Shown here: positions 7,149-15,908 of the stretch, piece by piece
Position numbering within the stretch: position 1 is the first letter of the stretch
Layout: each line of letters begins with the position of its first letter
Source of the DNA: Thermotoga caldifontis AZM44c09
GTDB lineage: Bacteria > Thermotogota > Thermotogae > Thermotogales > DSM-5069
DNA length: 64,000 bases
Direction: 5' to 3'
NCBI RefSeq assembly: GCF_000828655.1
Contig: NZ_AP014509.1
Coordinates: forward strand, 1,116,001-1,180,000
Notes under the pieces: generated by a model
Databases searched by the model: none
What the model saw: the letters and a program-made list of their open reading frames with translations, nothing else
What the model was told of the DNA's origin: nothing
Position numbers and translations under genes: made by a program

Positions 7149-9029
7149 TTGAACGGAAACAAGCCGAATTACATTTCGCTCATCTTCGCAGCACTCATCA
7201 TACTGTCTATATTCTGGCTCGTCCGTTCGTTCTACAGTCCTTCAACCAGCGCGTCAAAGATGAGTTTCAGCGATTTCATACAGATAGTCGAAACGGATCC
7301 AGGTCGCATCGCCGAAGTTGTGGTCAGGGACGATGGAACCATAAGGGTCATTTCGAAACGCGGCGAGTACTACGAAATCTACGCTCCTTGGTTCTCTCAG
7401 GATACCCAGACCATAAGAATGTTGAGCGAAAAAGGCATACGCGTGACCGGCGAAAAAGGTCTGAGCAGTTCTTTCTGGATCAACGTCATCGGTAACGTGA
7501 TCTTCATAGCCTTCCTGCTGTTCATGTTCTTTTTCATGATGAGGACCATCTCCGGTCGCAACAGTCAGGCCTTCACGTTCACACGCAGCAGGGCCCAGAT
7601 GGTCAGACCGGGTCAGCAACGCGTCACTTTCAACGATGTGGCCGGTGTGGACGAAGCGGTGGAAGAACTGAGAGAAACGGTGCTGTTTTTGAAAGATCCA
7701 GGCCGGTTCGCACGCATAGGTGCACGGATGCCGAAAGGGATACTCCTTGTGGGTCCTCCCGGTACCGGCAAAACTCTGCTCGCGAGGGCCGTCGCCGGGG
7801 AAGCGAACGTGCCGTTCTTCCACATAAGTGGTTCTGATTTCGTCGAGCTGTTCGTTGGTGTGGGTGCGGCACGCGTCAGGGATCTGTTCGCGCAGGCCAA
7901 GGCGAACGCACCCTGTATCGTGTTCATAGACGAGATCGACGCGGTTGGAAGGCACAGGGGAGCAGGACTTGGAGGCGGACACGACGAGCGCGAGCAGACG
8001 CTGAACCAGCTTTTAGTGGAGATGGATGGGTTCGATGTCAACCAGGGCATCGTGGTGATGGCGGCAACGAACAGACCCGATATTTTGGATCCTGCGTTGC
8101 TCAGGCCTGGCAGGTTCGATAAGAAAGTGGTCCTGGATGTGCCAGATGTGAAAGGGAGAGAGGCGATCCTCAGGATACACACCAGGAACAAACCCATCGC
8201 CGAGGACGTGGATCTGAAGGTTCTGGCACAGCGCACCACTGGATTCGTCGGAGCGGACCTGGAGAATCTGGTGAACGAGGCGGCTTTGCTCGCCGCGAGG
8301 GCTGGTAGGGACAAAATAACGATGGCCGACTTCGAGGAGGCGATCGACAGGGTCATAGCTGGGCCTGCGAGGAAGTCCCGAGTGATCAGCCCGAGGGAGA
8401 AGAGGATCGTGGCCTACCACGAGGTCGGGCACGCCATCGTTTCTACTCTTCTACCGAACGCCGACCCTGTTCACAGAATCTCCATAATACCTCGAGGTTA
8501 CCGCGCGCTCGGTTACACGCTGCAGTTGCCAGCCGAAGATAGGTACATCGTTACGAAGAACGAACTCCTCGACCAGATAACGGCCCTCCTCGGTGGACGC
8601 GCCGCGGAGGAAATCGTCTTCGGTGAGATCTCTACGGGTGCCGCGTCGGACATTGAGAGAGCCACTGAACTTGCGCGAAAGATGGTCTGCCAGCTTGGGA
8701 TGAGCGAACGGTTGGGACCACTCGTGTGGGGTAAGACTGAGCAGGAGATCTTCCTCGGCAAAGAGCTCACGAGGCTCAGGAACTACAGTGAAGAAGTTGC
8801 AAGCGAAATAGACGAAGAAGTCAAACGGATCGTGACCGAATGCTACGAGAGGGCGAAGCGGTTACTGTTGGAACACAGGAGACAGCTCGACGAGCTGGCC
8901 GAACTTTTGCTCGAAAGGGAAGTCATAGAAGGTGAAGAACTGAGGAAAGTCTTGAAGAAAGAATTGGGCGGGGAAGTGGTGAACGGTGAAAAACTTGGAA
9001 CAGTTGCTCGGGACGAACAGAACAGTTGA
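7149..9029 (+). CDS. ftsH: ATP-dependent zinc metalloprotease FtsH
   Basis: Membrane-anchored AAA+ protease that degrades misfolded membrane and regulatory proteins. Two membrane segments (about residues 9-29 and 112-134) flank the periplasmic N-domain. The AAA domain shows Walker A GPPGTGKT (about 202), Walker [16 protein letters not shown] and the RPGRFDK second region of homology. The zinc site HEVGH is at about 424. 626 residues, normal length. Start is TTG at 7149 with AAGGAGGAAGG upstream, one base after tilS stops. Its last 44 bases overlap the thioesterase gene. Confidence 0.97.
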   Translation: MNGNKPNYISLIFAALIILSIFWLVRSFYSPSTSASKMSFSDFIQIVETDPGRIAEVVVRDDGTIRVISKRGEYYEIYAPWFSQDTQTIRMLSEKGIRVTGEKGLSSSFWINVIGNVIFIAFLLFMFFFMMRTISGRNSQAFTFTRSRAQMVRPGQQRVTFNDVAGVDEAVEELRETVLFLKDPGRFARIGARMPKGILLVGPPGTGKTLLARAVAGEANVPFFHISGSDFVELFVGVGAARVRDLFAQAKANAPCIVFIDEIDAVGRHRGAGLGGGHDEREQTLNQLLVEMDGFDVNQGIVVMAATNRPDILDPALLRPGRFDKKVVLDVPDVKGREAILRIHTRNKPIAEDVDLKVLAQRTTGFVGADLENLVNEAALLAARAGRDKITMADFEEAIDRVIAGPARKSRVISPREKRIVAYHEVGHAIVSTLLPNADPVHRISIIPRGYRALGYTLQLPAEDRYIVTKNELLDQITALLGGRAAEEIVFGEISTGAASDIERATELARKMVCQLGMSERLGPLVWGKTEQEIFLGKELTRLRNYSEEVASEIDEEVKRIVTECYERAKRLLLEHRRQLDELAELLLEREVIEGEELRKVLKKELGGEVVNGEKLGTVARDEQNS

Positions 9030-9387
9030 GCTCACCATAGACGAAGCCCTGGCTTGGCGCGAGGACCGAGAGATGGAATTGCTCGAGCTCGCCAGCACGT
9101 CTGGACTCTGCGCCCAGATCTTCCACATCGGCTACGATTTGATACAACCGTTTCTGGATGAGACTGAAGTCTCGGTTGTGATCGAAGCGAACGTCAGGCA
9201 TCTGGCTCCAGTGAAGGTTGGACAGACCGTCGCGGTGGGAGTAAAAATCATCGGAATAGCTGAGAACAAGATCAAACTCCGTGGGGTCGTGATGAAGGGT
9301 GAAACGAAGATTCTCGAGATCGAATTCGTGAGGGCAGTTGTATCGAGGAACTATCTCAGGAGGGCTGCCCTTGAGAAGACCACGTGA
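8986..9387 (+). CDS. Thioesterase, FlK-like hot-dog fold
   Basis: 133-residue single-domain protein resembling the fluoroacetyl-CoA thioesterase (FlK) branch of the hot-dog superfamily. Typical segments are ASTSGLCAQIFH near the N-terminus and VEANVRHLAPVKVGQTVAVGVKI in the middle. It is predicted to hydrolyse an acyl-CoA or act on a related thioester; the substrate cannot be deduced. The GTG start lies inside the 3' end of ftsH (44-base overlap) with a GGGGAAGTGG site. Both ends overlap neighbours, so it is firmly part of this operon. Confidence 0.75.
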   Translation: MKNLEQLLGTNRTVELTIDEALAWREDREMELLELASTSGLCAQIFHIGYDLIQPFLDETEVSVVIEANVRHLAPVKVGQTVAVGVKIIGIAENKIKLRGVVMKGETKILEIEFVRAVVSRNYLRRAALEKTT

Positions 9388-10819
9388 TTCGAAGGATTTG
9401 AAGGAACAGAGCATCGTTGCACACCTCAGAGCCGGTGAGAAATATATTGAAGAGGTCAACATGAAGGGCGACGTGATGGTCGCCCTTATTTATCCAAACA
9501 CGTACGACCTTGCAGTTTCCAGCCTCGGGTTCAACCTCGCGTGGAAACGCCTCAACCAAGTCAGACGGCTTCGCTGCGAGCGGTTCGTTTACGACGAGAG
9601 TTTCGAAAGGTTCTACTCGCTCGACAGTCAAACGCCATTGGACCAGTTCAAGGTCTGGGCATTCTCGCTTCACTTCGAGAACGATGTTCTCAACGTTGTA
9701 AAACTCCTCCTGAAGAAAGCTGTACCGCTGAAAAATCTGGATCGATCCGATCTGCATCCCGTTGTTCTGTTTGGAGGAGCACTCACGTACGTCGATTTGC
9801 CCCTGATCCGCAAGATCGCCGATGTGATACTCCATGGCGACATCGAACCGATGCTGCCCCACCTCGAAGAAGCGTTCCAGAGCACCGACAGGTCATCACT
9901 TCTACACGCCTTCGCGAAACTTCCTTTTGCCAGCGTGCCGGCACTGGGTAAAGGGTACGAGGGAATCTCCCAGTGCCATGGACTCGACCTCCATGTCCCT
10001 GTTTCTCCGCTGATCTCTTCACGCGGTGACTTCGCGGGTAGACTTCTGGTTGAGATAGAGAGGGGCTGCATTCACAGATGTGCCTACTGCATGATGGGCA
10101 AATTGAAGAAGCCCGCCAGGTTCTTGAGCTTGGAAAAGGTATCTGACGTTTTGCGCAGACACAATTCTGTGGGGCTGATCGCCTCGAACGTGACCGATTA
10201 TCCCTGGCTGGGAGAACTCATCGATCTGCTCGAACGTTCCAGCGTATCGGTTTCCGTTTCGTCGCTCAGACTGGACCGACTGAGCGAGAGGTTCTTGAAT
10301 TTTTTGAGAAGGCACCAGAACAGCTTCACCGTCGCTCTGGAAAGTGCGAGTGAGAGGTTGAGGAACGTTCTGAAGAAAGACCTGTCTGATGCACAGATCG
10401 AAAAGGCCCTGCTCATGGCAAGGAAGGCTGGTTTCGAAGAGATCAAGGTCTATTTCATGTTCGGTTTCGACGAGGAAACCGACCACGATCTGAGAGCGAT
10501 CGGCGATGTGGCCAGACACATTCTTGAACTTGGATTCAGAACGGTCAAGTTCTCAATAAATCCGTTCGTACCCAAACGCGGCACCGAGATGGGGGAACGC
10601 CAGATGCAGGATGAAAGAACTTTGAAAGAAAAGATGAAGATCATCTCCTCATCGTTACCCAAAGACGTGAAAGCCACGTTCGAGAGTCTGAAGCAGAGCA
10701 AGATCCAGTACATCATAAACAGCATGGGTGAAGACTGCGCCGAGGAGTTCTTAACACGCGTTCAGCAGTTCAGCGAGGGCAAAATCGACAAAATCGTGTT
10801 CGAAGTGGCAACTTTTTGA
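9371..10819 (+). CDS. B12-binding-type radical SAM protein (TIGR03960-like)
   Basis: 482-residue radical SAM enzyme. The N-terminal third looks like the cobalamin-binding-type Rossmann region of these proteins (VALIYPNTYDLAVSSLG ... VVLFGGALTYVDLPLI). The SAM-cluster motif is RGCIHRCAYC (CxxxCxxC) at about residue 230. Later conserved stretches include ESASERLRNVLKK and FMFGFDEETDHDL. An upstream GTG at 9338 is possible, but TTG at 9371 has AGGAGG at the right distance (9358-9363). It overlaps the thioesterase end. The substrate is unknown; the family often has a separate or fused radical SAM-linked C-terminal domain, which I do not see here. Confidence 0.82.
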   Translation: MRRPRDSKDLKEQSIVAHLRAGEKYIEEVNMKGDVMVALIYPNTYDLAVSSLGFNLAWKRLNQVRRLRCERFVYDESFERFYSLDSQTPLDQFKVWAFSLHFENDVLNVVKLLLKKAVPLKNLDRSDLHPVVLFGGALTYVDLPLIRKIADVILHGDIEPMLPHLEEAFQSTDRSSLLHAFAKLPFASVPALGKGYEGISQCHGLDLHVPVSPLISSRGDFAGRLLVEIERGCIHRCAYCMMGKLKKPARFLSLEKVSDVLRRHNSVGLIASNVTDYPWLGELIDLLERSSVSVSVSSLRLDRLSERFLNFLRRHQNSFTVALESASERLRNVLKKDLSDAQIEKALLMARKAGFEEIKVYFMFGFDEETDHDLRAIGDVARHILELGFRTVKFSINPFVPKRGTEMGERQMQDERTLKEKMKIISSSLPKDVKATFESLKQSKIQYIINSMGEDCAEEFLTRVQQFSEGKIDKIVFEVATF

Positions 10820-10843
10820 ATTTGTTCAGGCGTATAATCCAAT

Positions 10844-10859
10844 GTGAAAACCGATTCAC
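10844..10859. promoter_or_regulatory. Candidate TetR-type operator upstream of the double-TetR gene
   Basis: GTGAA-AACCGA-TTCAC is an inverted repeat with 5-bp arms, six bases downstream of a TATAAT (10833-10838) and 18 bases before the start codon. The same half-site, GGTGAATC, recurs upstream of the KAS III-like gene at 12212. An autoregulatory site is inferred only. Confidence 0.35.
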
Positions 10860-10877
10860 CAGACAGGGGGAAGAACG

Positions 10878-12092
10878 TTGAGGAGAGATCCGAAACGCTC
10901 GGATGGGAAGAAAACCTTCTCCGACTTGCTCGGCTCGGCCTTGGAACTTTTCGCAGTGCACGGTTATCACGCCGTCTCTGTTCCCATGATTTCTAAGAAG
11001 GCAGGTGTGAAGCCTCCAACCTTCTACCAGTATTTCAACAGCAAAGAGAGCATTCACGAAAGGTTGATCCAGGAAGCGTTCAACCTCTTTGTGGGCAGCA
11101 TGAGTACCATCAACGATGAAAATCCCAGATCACTCGTTGAAACTTTCATAAGGGCGTACGCCGCGTTCTTTTCAAACCACTTTCAGCATTTCCGCATCCT
11201 CCACGAAGCCGTCTATCTGAAGAGGAACCTCAAAAGAAAACTCGATCAAGTTCTGAGGACCAGAGTTGTGGAAAAACTCCTGCCGAACATCGAAGAGAAA
11301 GAAAAAAGGGTGGCCACTTGGTTCGTCACAGGTCCGATCAGATTCGCGTGCATATTCAGATCTCTTGTGGGAGAGCGGACGATCGAAGAAACGATGGTGG
11401 AAGACTTCGTTGAGCTCATCACCAGCGGCATCGATCCGGACGATCACGTTTTAGACAGCCGTGTTTTCAATGTGGATGTGAAACCTCTCACCGTTGAAAC
11501 CAGTTCAACCAAAGCACGCTTGCTTCAGGCTGCCGAAAGGCTCTTCGGAAAGTACGGATATCGGAACACGATGGTGAGTGACATCACAAAATTGGCGAAC
11601 GTTGCGGCTGGCACTTTCTACGTGTACTTTCAGAGTAAGGAATCCATACTCGAAGAGCTCGTGATGTCCACGAACAGGAACCTGAGGCTCACCATCGCGA
11701 GTGCGATAAAAGGTTTCACCGACAGGCGTGACGCCGAGATAGCGGGTTACAACGCGTTCCTGAAGTTCTTCCTGAACCATCCCAGCATGTATTCGGTTGT
11801 CAGGCAGGCTGAGTTTTTCAACTCCAGCATCTCGCGGATGTACTACGAGAAAATCTTCAACAGTTACCTTTCACCCCTGAACAAGGCGATCGAACTGAAC
11901 ATGATCAGACCCCTCAGAGCCACAAATCTTGCGGTTGCGCTCATGGGCATTGGCCATTTCATGGGAGAAGACCTCGTCGTCTACAGCAAGACGTCCCCGT
12001 CCCAGATCAACGATTATCTCTTCCTCCTCGCGCGCTACCTCTTCAAGGGCTTAGGGTCAGAGAAAGCGAGAACGAGCAACAGCGTGCAATAA
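10878..12092 (+). CDS. Tandem TetR-family transcriptional regulator (two TetR units in one chain)
   Basis: 404 residues, twice the usual TetR length. Two separate TetR helix-turn-helix domains are visible: residues 14-60 (ALELFAVHGY ... VKPPTFYQYFNSKESI) and 211-260 (AAERLFGKYGYRNTMV ... AAGTFYVYFQSKESI). Each is followed by its own helical ligand-type domain. This resembles a covalent TetR dimer. Start TTG at 10878 follows CAGGGGGAAG. It is transcribed in the same direction as the large LIV/KAS III cluster that begins 170 bases downstream and is the obvious candidate regulator of it. The effector is unknown. Confidence 0.88.
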   Translation: MRRDPKRSDGKKTFSDLLGSALELFAVHGYHAVSVPMISKKAGVKPPTFYQYFNSKESIHERLIQEAFNLFVGSMSTINDENPRSLVETFIRAYAAFFSNHFQHFRILHEAVYLKRNLKRKLDQVLRTRVVEKLLPNIEEKEKRVATWFVTGPIRFACIFRSLVGERTIEETMVEDFVELITSGIDPDDHVLDSRVFNVDVKPLTVETSSTKARLLQAAERLFGKYGYRNTMVSDITKLANVAAGTFYVYFQSKESILEELVMSTNRNLRLTIASAIKGFTDRRDAEIAGYNAFLKFFLNHPSMYSVVRQAEFFNSSISRMYYEKIFNSYLSPLNKAIELNMIRPLRATNLAVALMGIGHFMGEDLVVYSKTSPSQINDYLFLLARYLFKGLGSEKARTSNSVQ

Positions 12093-12177
12093 AGAGTGCA
12101 AGAAAGATACACGCACACAGTTTCCTCTCACGCTCGGTAAACTTCAAGCTGTGACGTTTAACACTCTATTTCAGATA

Positions 12178-12246
12178 TTGCGTTTAGATTTCCAAAGGTG
12201 TTATGATATGTGGTGAATCATGTATCAGATTGACTGCTGGTTCACC
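12178..12246 (+). promoter_or_regulatory. Probable promoter and operator region of the LIV/KAS III cluster
   Basis: -35 TTGCGT (12178-12183), 18-base spacer, -10 TATGAT (12202-12207). Downstream lie GGTGAATC (12212-12219) and the inverted GGTTCACC (12239-12246), matching the half-site found before the tandem TetR gene. The rest of 12093-12177 shows nothing recognisable. Confidence 0.5.
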
Positions 12247-12262
12247 TTACAGGAGGGAAAAC

Positions 12263-13294
12263 ATGCAGGATCACGTGGGTATAGCCGGGATGGGAACGTA
12301 CCTTCCGAAACGGTATTTGAGTGCGAAAGAACTGGCTTCCTTGATCGGTATAGACGAAAAAGTTATCGTAGAAAAGTTCGGAATCAAAGGCAAGTATGTT
12401 CCAGCGGAGGATGACACTACGAGCCATATGGGCATCATGGCCGCAAGGGAGGCGATCAAAAACGCGCGAATCGATCCGGAGGAAATCGATGTTGTTATCT
12501 GGAACGGCGCGCAGCACAAAGATTATCCGTGCTGGCTCGCCTGTACTAAGGTTGCCCATGAAATCGGTGCGAAGCGCGCCTGGGCTTTCGACATGGAAGC
12601 GATGTGCGGTTCGATGATTGTGGGACTTCAAGTGGCGAGGTCCATCATGCTGAGTGAGAGGAACGTGAACACGGTTTTGCTGGTGAGCGGTTATCGAAAC
12701 GTCGATCTGGTGAATCATTCGTACAAACCAACCTCCTTCATGTTCGACATAGGTGCCAGCGGAGCGGCCGTGGTCCTCAGGAAGAATCTGGGTCAGAACG
12801 TCCTTCTGGGCGTCTCGAGCATCGTTGACGGATCTTTCGCGGAAGACTGTATCGTACCGGTCGGAGGCACCAAAAAGTGGCCGATGAAGCCTGAAGATCT
12901 CGACGAGTATTATTTTCATCTCGTGGATCCTGAATCATTCAAAGAGAGATTGAACAGCGTCACGTTGAAAAACTTCTATTCGGTAATAGACGACGCTCTG
13001 ATGAAGAGCGGCTTTTCCCGCAAAGACATATCGTACCTCGCCATACTCCATTTCAAGAGATCGGCACACCTCGAGGTGCTGGCTGAACTCGGTCTGAGGG
13101 AGGATCAGTCTTTCTACCTCGAAGATTACGGTCACATGGGACAGAACGATCAGATCTTTTCGTTGCAGGAAGGTTTGAAACGCGGAAGGATCAAAGATGG
13201 AGACGTGATCGTCCTGGTGGGAGCGGGCGTGGGCTGGACGTGGAACGCGGCGGTGCTGAGATGGGGAAAGATGAGGCAGCCCATCATGTGGTGA
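12263..13294 (+). CDS. KAS III-like (thiolase superfamily) acyl-CoA enzyme with modified active site
   Basis: 343-residue protein of the beta-ketoacyl-ACP synthase III/HMG-CoA synthase group. The N-terminus (VGIAGMGTYLPKRYL) is typical. The nucleophile is Cys115 (DMEAMCGSM). His263 (ILHFKRSAH) fits the catalytic histidine, but the usual Asn in YGNT is replaced by His291 (YGHMGQND). Ordinary decarboxylative condensation is therefore doubtful; acyl transfer, a Claisen-type reaction or its reverse are possible. ATG at 12263 is chosen because AGGAGGG lies five bases upstream and the family starts here; an upstream in-frame ATG at 12203 overlaps the promoter. It is first in the cluster. Confidence 0.8.
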   Translation: MQDHVGIAGMGTYLPKRYLSAKELASLIGIDEKVIVEKFGIKGKYVPAEDDTTSHMGIMAAREAIKNARIDPEEIDVVIWNGAQHKDYPCWLACTKVAHEIGAKRAWAFDMEAMCGSMIVGLQVARSIMLSERNVNTVLLVSGYRNVDLVNHSYKPTSFMFDIGASGAAVVLRKNLGQNVLLGVSSIVDGSFAEDCIVPVGGTKKWPMKPEDLDEYYFHLVDPESFKERLNSVTLKNFYSVIDDALMKSGFSRKDISYLAILHFKRSAHLEVLAELGLREDQSFYLEDYGHMGQNDQIFSLQEGLKRGRIKDGDVIVLVGAGVGWTWNAAVLRWGKMRQPIMW

Positions 13295-13306
13295 GGGGGA
13301 ACGAAC

Positions 13307-14608
13307 ATGGACTGGCGAGAAGTTTACAGGAGGAAACTGGTCGACATCGACAGAGTGCTGGACCTCGTTCGGAGCAATCAGACGATAGTCGTCGGAATGA
13401 CACCGATGGAACCCAAAGTCTTTCTGCGAAACCTTCACAGGGTCGCAGACAGGGTTGAGAACGTAACTGTGTTCACCTGTCTCAACATGGAGGAATATCC
13501 ATTCTACATGAGTGAGAGATACAGCAAAAGTTTTCAGAACGCATCCTGGTACTTCGGTGCCTCGAACAGACTGGCTGTGAAGAACAACTACGGAACGGTC
13601 AGCTACGTTCCGAACAACCTCCATCAGGCAGCAACGAACCTTCTGGACAGCAGGGATGTCGATCTCTTCGTGGGCGTCGCTTCGCCCATGGACAAAAACG
13701 GTTTTCTCACACTGTCAGCATCGGTTGTCTACGAAAAGGATGTGATGGAGAAGGCTAAAAAGGTAGTGCTCGAGGTCAACAGTAAGGCACCGAGAACACA
13801 TGGAGATACCCAGGTTCACATCAGCGAGGTAGACTACGTGATCGAAGTCGATTACGACTTGCCGGAGGCTGAACTCGTTGAGCCAACGGACATTGAATCG
13901 AAGATTGCGCATCATGTCAGTGAATTGATCGAAGATGGTTCCACTATCCAGATAGGCATCGGCGGGATACCAAACGCCGTTGCCAAATTGCTTTCCAGCA
14001 AAAGGGATCTTGGTGTTCACACGGAGATGTTCACCGAGTCCATGATAGACCTCTTCGAAATGGGGGTGATAACGAACAGAAAGAAGAGTTTGTGGAAAGG
14101 CAAGTTCGTCTGTGCGTTCGCTTTCGGCACGAAGAGGCTCTACAACTTCGTGGACGACAATCCTTCGGTGATGTTCCTGCGTGGAAGGTACGTGAACGAT
14201 CCGTACGTGATCGCACAGAACGAAAAGATGGTGAGCATCAACACGGCGCTCATGGTGGATCTGACAGGAAACGTCTGCTCCGAAGCTTTAGGCACACAGC
14301 ACTACAGCGGGACCGGCGGACAGCTCGATACCCACAGAGGAGCGGTGAAGAGTAAAAACGGTAAAGGTATCATCGCTTTGAGATCGACCGCGAAGAACGG
14401 CAGCGTTTCAACGATCGTGCCGCTCTTGCCGCAGGGTTCTCCCATCACCGTTCCCAGGCAAGAGCTGGACTACGTTGTCACCGAATGGGGCATCGCGCAC
14501 GTCAGGGGAAAAACCGTGAGGGAAAGAACCTTAGAACTCATCTCCATCGCTCATCCAGATTTCAGGGAAATGCTGCGGTTCGAAGCCAAAAAACTGGGTT
14601 TAATCTGA
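13307..14608 (+). CDS. Acetyl-CoA hydrolase/transferase family CoA transferase
   Basis: 433-residue protein of the acetyl-CoA hydrolase/4-hydroxybutyrate CoA-transferase type. It shows the paired domains of class I CoA transferases: GIGGIPNAVAKLL, then HTEMFTESMIDLFEMGVITN, where the glutamate is the likely CoA-thioester residue. The conserved GTGGQLD segment and VTEWGIAHVRGKT near the C-terminus are also present. It moves CoA between acetyl-CoA (or another acyl-CoA) and a carboxylic acid, a normal activation step for an imported acid. It lies 12 bases after the KAS III-like gene, with GAGGGGG before the ATG. Confidence 0.88.
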   Translation: MDWREVYRRKLVDIDRVLDLVRSNQTIVVGMTPMEPKVFLRNLHRVADRVENVTVFTCLNMEEYPFYMSERYSKSFQNASWYFGASNRLAVKNNYGTVSYVPNNLHQAATNLLDSRDVDLFVGVASPMDKNGFLTLSASVVYEKDVMEKAKKVVLEVNSKAPRTHGDTQVHISEVDYVIEVDYDLPEAELVEPTDIESKIAHHVSELIEDGSTIQIGIGGIPNAVAKLLSSKRDLGVHTEMFTESMIDLFEMGVITNRKKSLWKGKFVCAFAFGTKRLYNFVDDNPSVMFLRGRYVNDPYVIAQNEKMVSINTALMVDLTGNVCSEALGTQHYSGTGGQLDTHRGAVKSKNGKGIIALRSTAKNGSVSTIVPLLPQGSPITVPRQELDYVVTEWGIAHVRGKTVRERTLELISIAHPDFREMLRFEAKKLGLI

Positions 14609-14624
14609 TCGAAGGGGTGATATT

Positions 14625-15851
14625 ATGAAAAAGATCGTGGTCTCACTGCTGATCCTCTTCGCAGTCTTGAGTTTTGCACGAACCATCAAAATCGGTGCCG
14701 TTCTGCCGCTATCCGACATAACGGGAAGGCAAGCCGCGAACGCTATGAAGCTGGCGGTGAAAGAAGTCAACGAGGCAGGCGGTGTGCTCGGCATGCAACT
14801 GGAACTGTTCATCGTCGACGATGAGATGAAGCCAGAGAAGGGAGCTGCTGCGATCGACAGGCTCGCCACGGTAGAAAAAGTCGATTTCTTCGTCGGAGGC
14901 ATGTCCAGCAGCGTGCATCTCGCGCAGATACCCATACTGAAAAAGTACCAGAAGATAACAGTTTGGATAGGTGCCGCGTCCTACAGGTGCGAGGAAGCGA
15001 TAGGGCCAGACGCAGATTGGTACTTTCATCTGCATCCATGGGATTATCTGCAGGGTGAAAGCTACGCGCACGGCTGGCGGGCGATCACAGAAAAGTATCC
15101 TCAAGTGAAGATCGAAAAGATCTTCCTGGCTTACGAAGAAGGCGCCTTCGGAACGAGCTCGTTCAAATCGTACCAGGACGAGTTCGAACTCGCGAAGAAG
15201 GGAACGGGAGTTTGGACCGGCTTGATGAAGGACCTCAAGGGTGCTTCCTTCAAGAGTGCGGCGCTCGGAGGAGGAGACTACAGGGCGGTCCTTCTTCAGG
15301 CGAAACAGTACAATCCTGACCTGTTCATCTGGGCCGGTTACGATGCCGACGCGATACCCATTCTCGTTCAGGCCAAAGAGATAGGTTTCGCGCCAAAACT
15401 GTTCGTCGGAGCGCCTCCGGGATGGCCGGCAGATTTTGGTAAGAACCCGCTCTCTCACGGTGTCATTCTGTACGGCATGTGGGCACCGGCTTTGAAAGAT
15501 GTCAGTCCTGTCGCAAAACACTTCTGGGATGCGTACGTCAAGGAGTTCAACGAAGAACCGGCAACGTACTTCGCCCCGCTCGGATACACCAACATAATGT
15601 TCCTCGTCGAGGGCATCAAGAAAGCTGGTTCGCTCGACAGAGAAGCCATCATCAAAGCATTGAGGGAGATCGAGTACGATTCGCCGGTTGGAGGAGTCCT
15701 CAAGATCTCACCGAGCAGGATCATCAAGAACCAAGGTTTCAGGGCCCAGAAGATCTTGCAGTGGCAGAACGGCGTACAGCACGTGATCTGGCCTTTCGAG
15801 TATCAGACGGCGGAATTGATCTATCCTTTCCCTGGCTGGGAAGGTAGATAA
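14625..15851 (+). CDS. LIV-type ABC transporter substrate-binding protein 1
   Basis: 408-residue exported binding protein of the branched-chain amino acid/amide family (Peripla_BP_6). A signal peptide occupies about residues 1-19 (MKKIVVSLLILFAVLSFA), followed by TIKIGAVLPLSDITGRQ and AVKEVNEAGGVLG, the family hallmarks. It delivers an extracytoplasmic solute to the LivH/LivM permeases encoded next. Family members bind amino acids but also aromatic acids, urea and short amides. A strong hairpin lies just after the stop. The surrounding CoA transferase suggests an organic acid ligand, which is inference. Confidence 0.92.
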   Translation: MKKIVVSLLILFAVLSFARTIKIGAVLPLSDITGRQAANAMKLAVKEVNEAGGVLGMQLELFIVDDEMKPEKGAAAIDRLATVEKVDFFVGGMSSSVHLAQIPILKKYQKITVWIGAASYRCEEAIGPDADWYFHLHPWDYLQGESYAHGWRAITEKYPQVKIEKIFLAYEEGAFGTSSFKSYQDEFELAKKGTGVWTGLMKDLKGASFKSAALGGGDYRAVLLQAKQYNPDLFIWAGYDADAIPILVQAKEIGFAPKLFVGAPPGWPADFGKNPLSHGVILYGMWAPALKDVSPVAKHFWDAYVKEFNEEPATYFAPLGYTNIMFLVEGIKKAGSLDREAIIKALREIEYDSPVGGVLKISPSRIIKNQGFRAQKILQWQNGVQHVIWPFEYQTAELIYPFPGWEGR

Positions 15852-15858
15852 TTCGTAT

Positions 15859-15879
15859 GGCTGGGCCCCGTGCCCAGCC
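15859..15879 (+). other. Intercistronic hairpin after binding protein 1
   Basis: Perfect 8-bp stem GGCTGGGC / GCCCAGCC with loop CCCGT, eight bases after the stop codon and without a T-run. It probably stabilises the binding-protein mRNA or partly attenuates readthrough into the permease genes, raising the ratio of binding protein to permease. Confidence 0.6.
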
Positions 15880-15908
15880 GTTATCGAGTTCGAAAGAGGT
15901 GGAAGGGT

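Noticed and set aside
10833-10838. TATAAT before the tandem TetR gene as a firm promoter
   Set aside because: No credible -35 hexamer at 16-18 bases; kept only as context for the candidate operator.
12203-12262. Upstream in-frame ATG for the first KAS III-like gene
   Set aside because: It lies within the -10 element and operator region; ATG at 12263 has an ideal AGGAGGG site.
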